Shown: piece after piece, positions 7,682 through 15,297 of the stretch
Layout: each line of letters begins with the position of its first letter
Numbering within the stretch: position 1 is the first letter of the stretch
Source of the DNA: Caryophanales bacterium UBA2289
Lineage (GTDB): Bacteria > Bacillota_I > Bacilli_A > Izemoplasmatales > Hujiaoplasmataceae
Reading direction: 5' to 3'
Length of the DNA: 37,247 nucleotides
Assembly (NCBI GenBank): GCA_002345505.1
Contig: DDWJ01000010.1
Span: forward strand, 1 to 37,247
Program-made: the position numbers and the translations under genes
The notes under the pieces: model-generated
Databases searched by the model: none
Told to the model about the DNA's origin: nothing
What the model saw: the letters and a program-made list of their open reading frames with translations, nothing else

Positions 7682-8673
7682 GTGATGTTTTATTAGGTTT
7701 AAAGAATCTCAAAGTTATTTTTCCTGCCCAACAAGGAATTGTAAGAGCCGTTGAAGGAATAGACATCGACATTTTAAAAGGTGAATGTGTTGCCTTAGTT
7801 GGTGAGAGTGGTTGCGGTAAAAGCGTTACGTCTTTGGCGATAATGCGGTTACTTAATACTCCACCGGCATTAATCGAGGTTGAGTCAATTAATCTTGGCG
7901 GCGATGAGATTACAAAGTATTCAGAGAACAAGATGCAAGATGTTAGAGGTAAACAAATATCGATGATTTTTCAAGATGCGATGACAGCGTTAAATCCAGT
8001 TATGACAGTTGGAAAACAAATTGATGAAGTGTTTATTAAACATAATAAATTAAGTAAAAAAGAAGCGAGAATTGAAACGATTAAAGCGCTTAGACTAGTG
8101 GGGATACCAGAACCTGAGTCAAGAGCTAAAGCGTTCCCACATCAATTAAGCGGAGGCTTAAGACAAAGAGTTTTAATTGCGATGGCATTTGCTTGTATGC
8201 CGAAATTGATTATTGCGGATGAACCGACAACGGCTTTAGACGTAACAATTCAAGCACAAGTTTTAGAAGTTTTAAGGAACATGCAAAAAAGCCATAATGT
8301 CTCATTATTGCTTATCACCCATGACTTAAGCGTTGTCGCTCATACAGCTGATACCGTATATGTTATGTATTCTGGAAAAATTGTGGAAAAGGCTAAAGTA
8401 GAGGATTTATTCAGAGAACCACATCATCCATATACTGAAGGATTATTAGGTTCAATTCCAAGATTATCCGATACGACAAAGCACTTTGTACAGATTCCTG
8501 ATTCAGTTCCGCATCCGATGTTTAAACCGACTGGTTGTTATTTCCATCCAAGGTGTAAATACGCAACCGACATTTGTAAAGAAAAGATGCCACCATTAGT
8601 AAGGTTGGATAACGGTAGAGAAATTCGTTGTTATCACCCAATCAATTTTAGTGGAGGTGAAAATAATGAGTAA
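7678..8673 (+). CDS. oppD: Peptide ABC transporter ATPase (OppD type)
   Basis: A 331-residue cytoplasmic ATPase that powers peptide uptake as a heterodimer with the next protein. Walker A is GESGCGKSV (42-50), the signature is HQLSGGLRQR, Walker B LIIADEPTTALD and the H-loop LLLITHDLSV. The C-terminal oligopeptide domain has the four-Cys pattern seen in OppD/OppF proteins (TGCYFHPRCKYATDIC and a Cys in REIRCYHP), which in some members holds an iron-sulfur cluster. Its start overlaps oppC by 4 bases and its end overlaps oppF by 8. Confidence 0.94.
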   Translation: MSDVLLGLKNLKVIFPAQQGIVRAVEGIDIDILKGECVALVGESGCGKSVTSLAIMRLLNTPPALIEVESINLGGDEITKYSENKMQDVRGKQISMIFQDAMTALNPVMTVGKQIDEVFIKHNKLSKKEARIETIKALRLVGIPEPESRAKAFPHQLSGGLRQRVLIAMAFACMPKLIIADEPTTALDVTIQAQVLEVLRNMQKSHNVSLLLITHDLSVVAHTADTVYVMYSGKIVEKAKVEDLFREPHHPYTEGLLGSIPRLSDTTKHFVQIPDSVPHPMFKPTGCYFHPRCKYATDICKEKMPPLVRLDNGREIRCYHPINFSGGENNE

Positions 8674-9688
8674 GAATCCGATTATCAAAATAGAAAATTT
8701 ATACGTTGATTTTCCTGTTAAAGGTGGATTGCCTTTTCAAAAGAAAAAGCATATTAGTGCCGTAAGTGATGTTTCGTTAGAAATATATCCTGGAGAAACA
8801 TTTGGGATTGTCGGAGAAAGTGGTTGCGGTAAATCGACCTTAGCTAACGCAATGGTTGGAATGGTAAAGCCAACTGGCGGTAAAGTGATTTTTAAGGATA
8901 AGGATTTGTTTTCGTTAAATAGAACTGATTTTAAAAAGACAAGAAGCGATATGCAAATGATTTTCCAAGATCCGTTCTCATCACTTAATCCAAGATTTTC
9001 TGTTTTTCAATTAATCTCAGAACCAATGTTTATTCGTGGTGGTTTTACCAAAAAAGAGATGGAACAAAGAGTTTTAGAATTGTTAAAATTGGTTGGTTTA
9101 GATGAAAAAGATTTACACCGTTATCCAAGTGATTTTTCTGGTGGCCAAAAACAACGAATTGGTATCGCTCGAGCGATTAGTTTGAATCCAGATTTACTGA
9201 TTTGCGATGAACCGGTTAGTGCTTTAGATGTTAGTGTACATGCGCAGATTTTAAACCTTTTAATTGATCTTCAAGAGCATTTGAAATTGACCTATGTTTT
9301 TATATCCCATAATCTAGCTGTAGTCAAAAATGTTTGTGACCGGATTTTAGTAATGTATTTAGGAAAAGTCATGGAATTTGGATCTACTAAAGCAATTTAT
9401 AAGAATCCATTGCATCCATACACTAACGCCTTGATTTCAGCTATATTAGATCTTGACATTAAGCGGGAGAAAACAATTCTTAAAGGTGATATCCCTTCAC
9501 CAATCGACCCTCCTAAAGGCTGCCGGTTCTGGCAGAGATGTCCATATGCTATGGAAGGATGTATTGATATACCAGCACCACTTTTAGAAGTGGAAGAAAA
9601 TCATTTTGTTGCTTGTCATAAATTGAGCGGCTTTAATGAAGAGCAAATAAAAAATGGTCTAGATAAGAGGATTAACAAAGATGAATAG
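8666..9688 (+). CDS. oppF: Peptide ABC transporter ATPase (OppF type)
   Basis: A 340-residue cytoplasmic ATPase, partner of OppD. Walker A GESGCGKST, signature DFSGGQKQR, Walker B LLICDEPVSALD and H-loop FISHNLAV are all intact. The C-terminal four-Cys region (KGCRFWQRCPYAMEGC, then ACHKL) is present. An in-frame GTG at 8651 is rejected as start because it lies in front of and inside the Shine-Dalgarno GGAGGTGA (8653-8660), which is ideally spaced for ATG 8666. The gene overlaps oppD by 8 bases and the following membrane-protein gene by 8. Confidence 0.94.
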   Translation: MSKNPIIKIENLYVDFPVKGGLPFQKKKHISAVSDVSLEIYPGETFGIVGESGCGKSTLANAMVGMVKPTGGKVIFKDKDLFSLNRTDFKKTRSDMQMIFQDPFSSLNPRFSVFQLISEPMFIRGGFTKKEMEQRVLELLKLVGLDEKDLHRYPSDFSGGQKQRIGIARAISLNPDLLICDEPVSALDVSVHAQILNLLIDLQEHLKLTYVFISHNLAVVKNVCDRILVMYLGKVMEFGSTKAIYKNPLHPYTNALISAILDLDIKREKTILKGDIPSPIDPPKGCRFWQRCPYAMEGCIDIPAPLLEVEENHFVACHKLSGFNEEQIKNGLDKRINKDE

Positions 9689-10067
9689 AAAGACAAAATT
9701 TCTATTAGACTATGGAATAACTAATGTTTTTACACTAGTAATGTTATTGTTTCTACAAATTAGTGAGATTCCGATATTTTTCCTATGGTTAGTATTGATG
9801 CATCTAGGTATAATCGGTTTAGCTTTAACAAAGAAAAAATTTAAAGATTTAGCTGTCAAACCATATTTTAAACGAGTTTACATATCTTTTGCATTATTCA
9901 TACCAATATTGATATATAAGTTAATTATTGTGATTCTTTCTAAAGAAGAAAATGATGAGTTGGTAAAGACTGTAGTTATCTCAGTGATGATAATATGCGT
10001 GGTTGTTTTAATATACAATATAATCTCTTTTATTTTTAAAAATAGAAAGCAAACTTCTCAATCATGA
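9681..10067 (+). CDS. Small four-helix membrane protein at the end of the opp operon
   Basis: A 128-residue protein with about four hydrophobic segments (near residues 12-27, 31-50, 67-86 and 96-118), separated by a basic loop (TKKKFKDLAVKPYFKR) and an acidic one (KEENDE). I do not recognise a family. Its ATG lies inside the last codons of oppF with an 8-base overlap and no separate promoter, so it is translated with the transporter. The stop codon lies inside the terminator hairpin, so this is the last gene of the operon. A role in assembly or regulation of the transporter is only a guess from position. Confidence 0.65.
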   Translation: MNRKTKFLLDYGITNVFTLVMLLFLQISEIPIFFLWLVLMHLGIIGLALTKKKFKDLAVKPYFKRVYISFALFIPILIYKLIIVILSKEENDELVKTVVISVMIICVVVLIYNIISFIFKNRKQTSQS

Positions 10068-10082
10068 GATGTTTGTTTTCTT
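10050..10082 (+). terminator. Terminator of the opp operon, overlapping the last stop codon
   Basis: CAAAC-TT-CTCA and TGAG-AT-GTTTG pair around the loop ATCA with a small internal mismatch, followed by TTTTCTTTTT. The stop codon TGA (10065-10067) is part of the second arm. Confidence 0.75.
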
Positions 10083-10152
10083 TTTAGATGATTATTGAAT
10101 TAATATATTTAAAGAATGAAAAATACATATAGATTTTTGTAGGTTATTAAAC

Positions 10153-10158
10153 TATAAT
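10153..10158 (+). promoter_or_regulatory. Probable -10 box for the 10188-11244 genes
   Basis: TATAAT with no good -35 hexamer at 16-18 bases upstream and no TG extension. It is 30 bases before the next start codon and follows a strong terminator, so a promoter is expected here. Confidence 0.4.
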
Positions 10159-10187
10159 GATTATACAGTTATTGTAGGAGAAAACTA

Positions 10188-10709
10188 ATGACTAAAAATC
10201 AAAAAACAGTTTCTTGGGTAAAAGATCGAGATTTTATGTTTACATCTTTAGTGATTTGGGATGATAATTATCTTCCTTATTCAGTTATTATCTTTAGAAA
10301 AGATAACTTAAATAATCATGAAATTAGAATGTATGTAACAATTAATGGATTAGTTTATAAAGAAGATTTTATCATTGACATCAAAAAAACTAATTCAGAA
10401 GATGAAGTGCTCTATAGAATCACTAACTGGGCACAGAAGTTGATTAATGTTTATGTAATCTTTAATCACGATGAAGAAAAAATGCTTCATAAGAATGATG
10501 CTTCAATGGCTTGTAGAAACGAGATGTTTTTAGTTGATATTATTAGTTTAAAACAAGAAGATTTAGTTAGAATTAGACTCAAGTCACCAGATTTTGGTTT
10601 CTATTCAATGGCTCCTAATTTTGATGATTATATTAGGGAAATGGAAACTTATGAAGACAGTGTTCTTGCGATTAATTTTAGTGTATTAGCAGAACGGCAC
10701 AATAAATAA
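10188..10709 (+). CDS. Hypothetical cytoplasmic protein
   Basis: A 173-residue protein that I do not recognise. There is no signal peptide or membrane segment. The sequence is rich in alternating hydrophobic and polar residues (MFTSLVIWDDNYLPYSVIIF, HEIRMYVTINGLVY), suggesting a beta-rich N-terminal half, with the acidic segment NFDDYIREMETYEDS near the end. The Shine-Dalgarno GTAGGAG lies 7 bases before ATG 10188. It follows the opp terminator and a TATAAT box, and it is 19 bases before a membrane-protein gene with which it probably forms a two-gene unit. Confidence 0.6.
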   Translation: MTKNQKTVSWVKDRDFMFTSLVIWDDNYLPYSVIIFRKDNLNNHEIRMYVTINGLVYKEDFIIDIKKTNSEDEVLYRITNWAQKLINVYVIFNHDEEKMLHKNDASMACRNEMFLVDIISLKQEDLVRIRLKSPDFGFYSMAPNFDDYIREMETYEDSVLAINFSVLAERHNK

Positions 10710-10728
10710 ATTAAAAGAGGATGAAATT

Positions 10729-11244
10729 ATGATAGAGAAATTAATTAAGTATTTACCAGTTTTAACTTTCACTTTGGGGATTTTAGTATTTTTAATGATT
10801 TTCTTTCCAGCGATTGTTAATGATGATGTAATGATTTTAAGAGGTACGGAAGCGACTATTGGAACAGAAATAGCTAGTCTTTATGATTTAGGAAGTGTTT
10901 CAGTTGGTTTTAATTTTTGGAACTTTTTGGCTTTTATGTTTCCACTTGTAGTTGTGTTTACCGGAGTTCAAATGTCAAGGTCTAAAGATTCTGCCCAAGA
11001 AGTAAAGGTCTATAAGTTAGGAATTAGTGCGTTTTCATTAATTGCTTTTATTATTTCTTTAATTGTATTCTTAAACTTTGGGGAAAGCACTAAAGGCGTT
11101 ATTACCGGTATAATTGAAGTGGAATACAATTTTAGTTGGTTCGATTTAGGCATCGGGGTAATCTTAGGCGCTATATTTGCGGGTATCGGAATATTATCAA
11201 GTGGCTTAAACTTGTTTTTGTTAGTGAAAAAACACTATCTATAA
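10729..11244 (+). CDS. Hypothetical four-helix membrane protein
   Basis: A 171-residue integral membrane protein with hydrophobic segments near residues 7-28, 62-82, 97-116 and 137-166. A short loop between helices 2 and 3 (MSRSKDSAQEVKVYK) is basic and so probably cytoplasmic. No family is recognised. AGAGG precedes ATG 10729. It is the second gene of a probable two-gene unit with the hypothetical protein upstream and is followed at once by a terminator. Confidence 0.6.
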   Translation: MIEKLIKYLPVLTFTLGILVFLMIFFPAIVNDDVMILRGTEATIGTEIASLYDLGSVSVGFNFWNFLAFMFPLVVVFTGVQMSRSKDSAQEVKVYKLGISAFSLIAFIISLIVFLNFGESTKGVITGIIEVEYNFSWFDLGIGVILGAIFAGIGILSSGLNLFLLVKKHYL

Positions 11245-11271
11245 ACTTCCTTTAAAAGGGAAGTTTTTTTT
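11243..11271 (+). terminator. Intrinsic terminator after the membrane-protein gene
   Basis: AAACTTCC (11243-11250) pairs with GGAAGTTT (11259-11266) around an 8-base loop, and T residues follow. The stem starts inside the stop codon region (TAA 11242-11244). Confidence 0.8.
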
Positions 11272-11297
11272 ACGGCCTTTATCGCTCTTTTTAGATA

Positions 11298-11306
11298 TGT
11301 TATAAT
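11298..11306 (+). promoter_or_regulatory. Extended -10 promoter of the FnIII-like lipoprotein gene
   Basis: TGTTATAAT, with TG at the extended position and a consensus TATAAT (11301-11306). No clear -35 is present. The start codon is only 23 bases downstream. Confidence 0.65.
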
Positions 11307-11328
11307 AGATTTGCTCGGGAGGTACTTT

Positions 11329-11838
11329 ATGAAAAGATTTCTAATAATTATTACTTTATTTATTTCTGTAAGTTTTATGTTTGGGTGTAATAACGTTAAA
11401 GAATTAGTGGCTGTTGAAAATATTAACTTTGATGAATTTTTAACTTGGAATGCCGTAGAACATGCGGATAACTATGTGGTTAATGTTAATGGAGAAGAGT
11501 TTGTTGTTCCTGTTCCTTATCTATTTATTGCTGCAGAAGGAAGCTATGAAGTTAGTGTTTATGCAAAAGCTGATGGTTATAAAGATTCTTTGGTTTCAGA
11601 GTTTAGTTTTGAAATTGACTACGACCAAAATGCTAGTATTGTTTTGTCAATGAATGATGGTAATTTAAGTTGGAATGAAGTAGCTAAAGCGACGCATTAT
11701 TTTTTAGTTATTGGTAGTGAAGTGATTAGATTAGAAAACACAAATTATGAATATGAAGGAAGTTTAACTGAAGAAGTTTATGTCTATGCAATATTTCCTG
11801 ATGGATCAAAAACAGCCAATTCAAATATTTTAAATTAA
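11329..11838 (+). CDS. Small lipoprotein with two FnIII-like repeats
   Basis: A 169-residue secreted lipoprotein. The signal peptide ends in FMFGC, lipidated cysteine at residue 20. Two similar units follow: the first contains LTWNAVEHADNYVVNVNGEE, the second LSWNEVAKATHYFLVIGSE. This (L-x-W-x-x-V-x-x-A-x-x-Y) pattern is typical of fibronectin type III-like folds in bacterial surface proteins, so a binding or structural role on the cell surface is likely. An in-frame TTG at 11311 is rejected, because GGGAGG (11318-11322) is well spaced for ATG 11329. Monocistronic: own extended -10 promoter and own terminator. Confidence 0.75.
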   Translation: MKRFLIIITLFISVSFMFGCNNVKELVAVENINFDEFLTWNAVEHADNYVVNVNGEEFVVPVPYLFIAAEGSYEVSVYAKADGYKDSLVSEFSFEIDYDQNASIVLSMNDGNLSWNEVAKATHYFLVIGSEVIRLENTNYEYEGSLTEEVYVYAIFPDGSKTANSNILN

Positions 11839-11849
11839 TATAATTTAAC

Positions 11850-11890
11850 AAGGCTCAATTAGGTTTAAATAATAACTTAGTTGAGCCTTA
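11850..11890 (+). terminator. Long hairpin terminator after the FnIII-like lipoprotein
   Basis: Arms 11850-11865 (AAGGCTCAATTAGGTT) and 11874-11889 (AACTTAGTTGAGCCTT) pair over 16 positions with two G-U pairs and an 8-base loop. The following bases are A/T-rich but not a clean T run. Confidence 0.65.
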
Positions 11891-11931
11891 AATATTTTAT
11901 AAAATTTATCCTTTATCTTTTTTGGTTGAGA

Positions 11932-11940
11932 TGTTATAAT
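11932..11940 (+). promoter_or_regulatory. Extended -10 promoter of the 2-oxoacid oxidoreductase operon
   Basis: TGTTATAAT, with TATAAT at 11935-11940 and no good -35. The expected transcription start near 11947 gives a leader of about 90 bases before the first gene, the longest in the window apart from the riboswitch. Confidence 0.65.
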
Positions 11941-11952
11941 ACTTTTGTAAGC

Positions 11953-11984
11953 GTTTTCTAATAATTAGGAAAACTTTATTTTTG
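11953..11984 (+). promoter_or_regulatory. Leader hairpin followed by a U-rich run, possible attenuator
   Basis: GTTTTC (11953-11958) pairs with GAAAAC (11969-11974), extended by three A-T pairs after a bulged G, and TTTATTTTT follows directly. The stem is A/T-rich and therefore weak. Its place, a few bases after the expected transcript start, fits an attenuator, but no antiterminator could be worked out. Confidence 0.3.
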
Positions 11985-12002
11985 TAAAGAGGATTTTAGA
12001 AA

Positions 12003-12017
12003 AGGAGTTTTATGTAG
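12003..12017 (+). promoter_or_regulatory. Shine-Dalgarno followed by an ATG-TAG start-stop pair
   Basis: AAGGAG at 12002-12007 is placed perfectly for the ATG at 12012-12014, but the next codon is TAG (12015-12017). The first codon of the real gene is at 12038, about 30 bases from this site and in another frame, and no closer Shine-Dalgarno is visible. A TAA at 12029-12031 excludes an upstream in-frame start for the gene. Confidence 0.55.
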
Positions 12018-12037
12018 TTTTAACTATATAATCATAT

Positions 12038-12685
12038 ATGAAAAATATTACATTCTTAACGGGTTACTATGGTTCTGGAAAAAGTGAATTAGCTATAAAT
12101 TTAGCGATTAAAGAGCAAGTTGATTATGTCGTTGATTTAGATGTTGTGAATCCATATTTTAGGACTAGAGAACAAGAAAAGATTTTTAATGAATATGGAA
12201 TTGAAGTTATATCAAGTGATTTAGATTATAAGATGCATATTGATATGCCTTATATCTCTGCTAGAGTATTTATACCTTTTCACAATAATGAAAAACGCGC
12301 TATTTATGATTTAGGCGGTAATGATGTCGGAGCTAAGCTTTTAAGGCAGTTTGAAGATTATAATGACGTTGATATTGATTTATATTTAGTCATTAATGTC
12401 TACCGTGAAGAAAGTAACACCAAAGAAAAAATAATTCAGTTAATCAATAAAATTGAGGGAATTGGTGGTTTTAAAGTAACTGGTTTAATCAATAATTCTA
12501 ATCTTTTAAGAGAAACTACCTTAGAAGATATTTTGTATGGAGAAAAAACAATTTCTGAAGTCAGTAAAGAAACAAAATTACCGATTGTTTATACAGCAGT
12601 CTGGGAGAATCTATTTGCGGATAATTTGGTATTTCAAGGCGAGATACTGAAATTAAAATTATATTTTAGAAAGAATTGGTTATGA
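12038..12685 (+). CDS. P-loop ATPase heading the 2-oxoacid oxidoreductase operon
   Basis: A 215-residue cytoplasmic protein of the MinD/ParA/CobQ-like P-loop group. Walker A is GYYGSGKS at residues 9-16, followed by DLDVVNPYFRTREQEK, which looks like a switch region, and by IYDLGGNDVGAKLL, which resembles the DxxG motif. I know this type as a conserved neighbour of VorB-type oxidoreductase genes in anaerobic Firmicutes; its role is not established. A job in iron-sulfur cluster delivery or in regulating the enzyme would fit the context, but this is inference. ATG 12038 is the only possible start that keeps the P-loop; it lacks a nearby Shine-Dalgarno. The stop TGA overlaps the GAGGAGG site of the ferredoxin gene. 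Confidence 0.75.
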   Translation: MKNITFLTGYYGSGKSELAINLAIKEQVDYVVDLDVVNPYFRTREQEKIFNEYGIEVISSDLDYKMHIDMPYISARVFIPFHNNEKRAIYDLGGNDVGAKLLRQFEDYNDVDIDLYLVINVYREESNTKEKIIQLINKIEGIGGFKVTGLINNSNLLRETTLEDILYGEKTISEVSKETKLPIVYTAVWENLFADNLVFQGEILKLKLYFRKNWL

Positions 12686-12697
12686 GGAGGAATAAAA

Positions 12698-12916
12698 GTG
12701 CCAAAAGGAAGAGTTGAATTTAACTATGAAATTTGTAAAGGCTGTGGACTTTGTGTAGAATATTGTCCAACACACATTCTTTACATGGACATGAAGACAC
12801 TAAACAAAGCTGGATACAATATCATCAAGGTAAGTGAACCTGACAAATGTATCGGTTGCGCTTTTTGTGCTATTATGTGTCCCGATTCAGTAATTAAAGT
12901 TGAGGTGAATAAATAA
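12698..12916 (+). CDS. 2-oxoacid:ferredoxin oxidoreductase, ferredoxin-like delta subunit
   Basis: A 72-residue protein with two 4Fe-4S motifs, CKGCGLCVEYCP (Cys 13, 16, 19, 23) and CIGCAFCAIMCP. It passes electrons from the thiamine-diphosphate centre of the complex to external ferredoxin. The start is GTG 12698, fixed by GAGGAGG about 8-10 bases upstream. The length is usual for the detached delta subunit (KorD/VorD/PorD). Its stop shares one base with the start of the alpha-subunit gene (TAATG). Confidence 0.9.
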   Translation: MPKGRVEFNYEICKGCGLCVEYCPTHILYMDMKTLNKAGYNIIKVSEPDKCIGCAFCAIMCPDSVIKVEVNK

Positions 12917-13986
12917 TGGCTAAAGTATTGATGAAAGGTAATGAAGCGATTGCTCTAGCGGCAATTAAAGGTGGGGCTGACGCTTTTTATGGTTATCCTA
13001 TTACCCCACAAAATGAAATTCCTGAATATTTGTCAAAACATATGTTGGCTAATGGAAAAGTCTTTTTACAAGCGGAATCAGAAGTAAGTGCAATAAACAT
13101 GGTTTATGGTGCAGCTGGTGCTGGTAAAAGAGTTATGACTAGTAGTTCTTCACCGGGGATTGCGCTTAAGCAAGAGGGTATCAGTTATATTACTGCAGCT
13201 GAACTTCCATGCTTAATTGTTTCGGTTATGCGTGGTGGACCAGGTCTTGGTAGTATCCAACCTTCTCAAGGTGACTATTATCAAGCGACTAGAGGTGGTG
13301 GAAATGGTGATTACCATTTAATCGTTTTCGCACCAGAAAGTATTCAAGAAACTATCGACGTTATCAAAGAATCTTTTGATATCGCGGATTATTACCGTAA
13401 TCCGGTAATGGTATTAGTTGATGGCTTAATTGGACAAATGATGGAAAGTGTTGATTTTGATCGACCAGTAAGAGAAAGATTTTTGCCAAATAAAGATTGG
13501 GCGACAACTGGAACTAAGGATCATCCAGGCAGAAGAAATGTAGCCAACTCACTTTATCTTGATCCACAAGCTTTAGAAAACCATAATATCCATTTAAATG
13601 AAAAATATAAATTAATTAAGAAGAACGAAACGAAATTCGAACTTGTTAATTTTGATAATCCAGAATATGTTATCGTTGCTTATGGAACGATGGCAAGAAT
13701 TTGTCGCAGTGCAATTGAAATGCTTAAGAAAGAAGGAATTGAAGTAGGAATGATTCGTCCGATTACTTTATTCCCGTATCCTGAAAAAGCATTTGATCAA
13801 ATTCCTGCTAATGCAAAAGGAATTTTAACTTGTGAATTGTCAATGGGACAAATGTTAGATGACGTTTTAATCGCAAATAACGGTCGTCATAAAGTTGGTT
13901 TCTTCGGTAGAGCCGGGGGAATGCTGCCAGATCCTGAAGAAATTGTCGCTGCGATTAAAAACTTTAACGAAAGAGTGGTGAAGTAA
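12916..13986 (+). CDS. vorB: 2-oxoacid:ferredoxin oxidoreductase alpha subunit (VorB-like)
   Basis: A 356-residue subunit containing the pyrimidine-binding domain. The N-terminal KGNEAIALAAIKGGADAFYG and YPITPQNEIPEYL motif and AESEVSAINMVYGAAGAGKR are diagnostic of the alpha subunits of VOR/KGOR enzymes. The best match from memory is the VorB type, 3-methyl-2-oxobutanoate dehydrogenase, which cleaves branched-chain 2-oxoacids with CoA to acyl-CoA, CO2 and reduced ferredoxin. 2-oxoglutarate or indolepyruvate as substrate cannot be excluded by reading alone. The presence of ptb-buk in the same operon favours branched-chain substrates. Confidence 0.88.
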   Translation: MAKVLMKGNEAIALAAIKGGADAFYGYPITPQNEIPEYLSKHMLANGKVFLQAESEVSAINMVYGAAGAGKRVMTSSSSPGIALKQEGISYITAAELPCLIVSVMRGGPGLGSIQPSQGDYYQATRGGGNGDYHLIVFAPESIQETIDVIKESFDIADYYRNPVMVLVDGLIGQMMESVDFDRPVRERFLPNKDWATTGTKDHPGRRNVANSLYLDPQALENHNIHLNEKYKLIKKNETKFELVNFDNPEYVIVAYGTMARICRSAIEMLKKEGIEVGMIRPITLFPYPEKAFDQIPANAKGILTCELSMGQMLDDVLIANNGRHKVGFFGRAGGMLPDPEEIVAAIKNFNERVVK

Positions 13987-13987
13987 G

Positions 13988-14734
13988 ATGTGGGAAACTA
14001 AGTATGAGAAGAGTGCTGGTTTAACAGATTCTAAATTATCTTACTGTCCAGGTTGTACTCATGGTATCGTTCATAAGTTAGTAGCTGAAGTTTTGGTTGA
14101 GTTAGGGATCTTAGATCGTTCAATCGCTATTGCTTCAGTGGGATGTTCAGTTTTTTCTTATCAATTCTTTAACTGTGATGCTCAACAATCACCTCATGGT
14201 AGAGCTTGTGCTCTAGCAACAGGTGTTAAGAGAGTATTGCCGGAAAATATTGTTTTCACTTATCAAGGTGATGGTGATTTGGCTAGTATTGGTATTGCGG
14301 AAACAATTCATGCGGCTAACAGAGGTGAAAATATTACCGTTATTTTCATGAATAATGCAATTTATGGCATGACTGGTGGACAAATGGCTCCTACTAGTTT
14401 GATTGGTCAAAGAACTACGACTTCTCAAGACGGTAGAGATGTTGCTCATCATGGTAATCCAATTAAGATTAGCGAAATGTTTTCAACAATTGAAGGCGTT
14501 GCTTATTTAGAAAGAGTTGCAGCTTATGATCCAAAACATGTAATTAATGCAAAACGGGCAATAAAAAAAGCTTTCCAATATCAAATGGAAAATAAAGGTT
14601 TTACAATGGTTGAAATTGTGGCTACTTGTCCTGTTAACTGGGGCTTAAAACCGGTTGATGCGATGAAGTGGAGCAAGGAAGCTATGGAACCAGTATTTCC
14701 ATTAGGAGTATTTAAAGATAAGGGGGCAAAATAA
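13988..14734 (+). CDS. vorA: 2-oxoacid:ferredoxin oxidoreductase beta subunit (thiamine diphosphate binding)
   Basis: A 248-residue subunit with the thiamine-diphosphate/Mg site: GDGDLASIGIAETIHAANRG followed by the NN of FMNNAIYGMTGGQ. The N-terminal SYCPGCTHG motif is common to VOR/KOR beta subunits. Starts one base after the alpha-subunit gene and ends two bases before the gamma-subunit gene. The length is usual for a VorA/KorB protein. Assembly with the neighbouring subunits into an oxygen-sensitive cytoplasmic enzyme follows from the family. Confidence 0.9.
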   Translation: MWETKYEKSAGLTDSKLSYCPGCTHGIVHKLVAEVLVELGILDRSIAIASVGCSVFSYQFFNCDAQQSPHGRACALATGVKRVLPENIVFTYQGDGDLASIGIAETIHAANRGENITVIFMNNAIYGMTGGQMAPTSLIGQRTTTSQDGRDVAHHGNPIKISEMFSTIEGVAYLERVAAYDPKHVINAKRAIKKAFQYQMENKGFTMVEIVATCPVNWGLKPVDAMKWSKEAMEPVFPLGVFKDKGAK

Positions 14735-14736
14735 TC

Positions 14737-15297
14737 ATGGATGCGAAGAATATTAAAGTAGCTGGCTTTGGTGGTCAAGGTGTAATGATGTTCGGACAAA
14801 TCCTTGCTTATAGTGCAACTAAAGACGGGATTAACGGTTTATGGTTTCCATCATATGGGCCAGAAACTAGAGGTGGCACAGCTAACTGTTCAGTTATAGT
14901 TAGTGAAAAGCAAATCAACTCACCAGTGTTTAAAAACGCTGATCACTTGGTTGCTTTTAACTTACCTTCATTAGAAAAATTTAAAGAACATATGGCTAAT
15001 AAAGGCTTAGTATTATATAACTCTTCTTTAATTGAAGAAGAAATAAAGTTAGATAACGCGACTGTTGTTGGAGTTCCAATTAATGATATCGCTAATGAAC
15101 TTGGTAATATTAAAGTTGCCAACATGGTGATGATGGGAGCTTATTTACAGTTAACGCATTTATTTAGCGATGAAACTATTGAAGCGATTATCAAGAAGAT
15201 TTTAGGCGAAAGAAAAGCTGATTTAGTTCAAATAAATAAAGAAGCTTTAGAAGCAGGTAAAACATTTGTTAAAAAGTTAGGTGTTAAGTATGCTTAG
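14737..15297 (+). CDS. vorC: 2-oxoacid:ferredoxin oxidoreductase gamma subunit
   Basis: A 186-residue CoA-handling subunit. The opening KVAGFGGQGVMMFGQILAYS and the segment WFPSYGPETRGGTANCSV are the hallmark of the gamma domain. The length of about 180 residues is normal. Its last 8 bases overlap the phosphate butyryltransferase gene, so enzyme and product-processing genes are translationally linked. Confidence 0.9.
   Translation: MDAKNIKVAGFGGQGVMMFGQILAYSATKDGINGLWFPSYGPETRGGTANCSVIVSEKQINSPVFKNADHLVAFNLPSLEKFKEHMANKGLVLYNSSLIEEEIKLDNATVVGVPINDIANELGNIKVANMVMMGAYLQLTHLFSDETIEAIIKKILGERKADLVQINKEALEAGKTFVKKLGVKYA

Noticed and set aside
12015..12026. Hairpin bridging the Shine-Dalgarno and the ATPase start codon (TAGT/ACTA)
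   Set aside because: Only four A/T-rich pairs with a short loop; too weak to claim as a structure that would bring the site close to the start.
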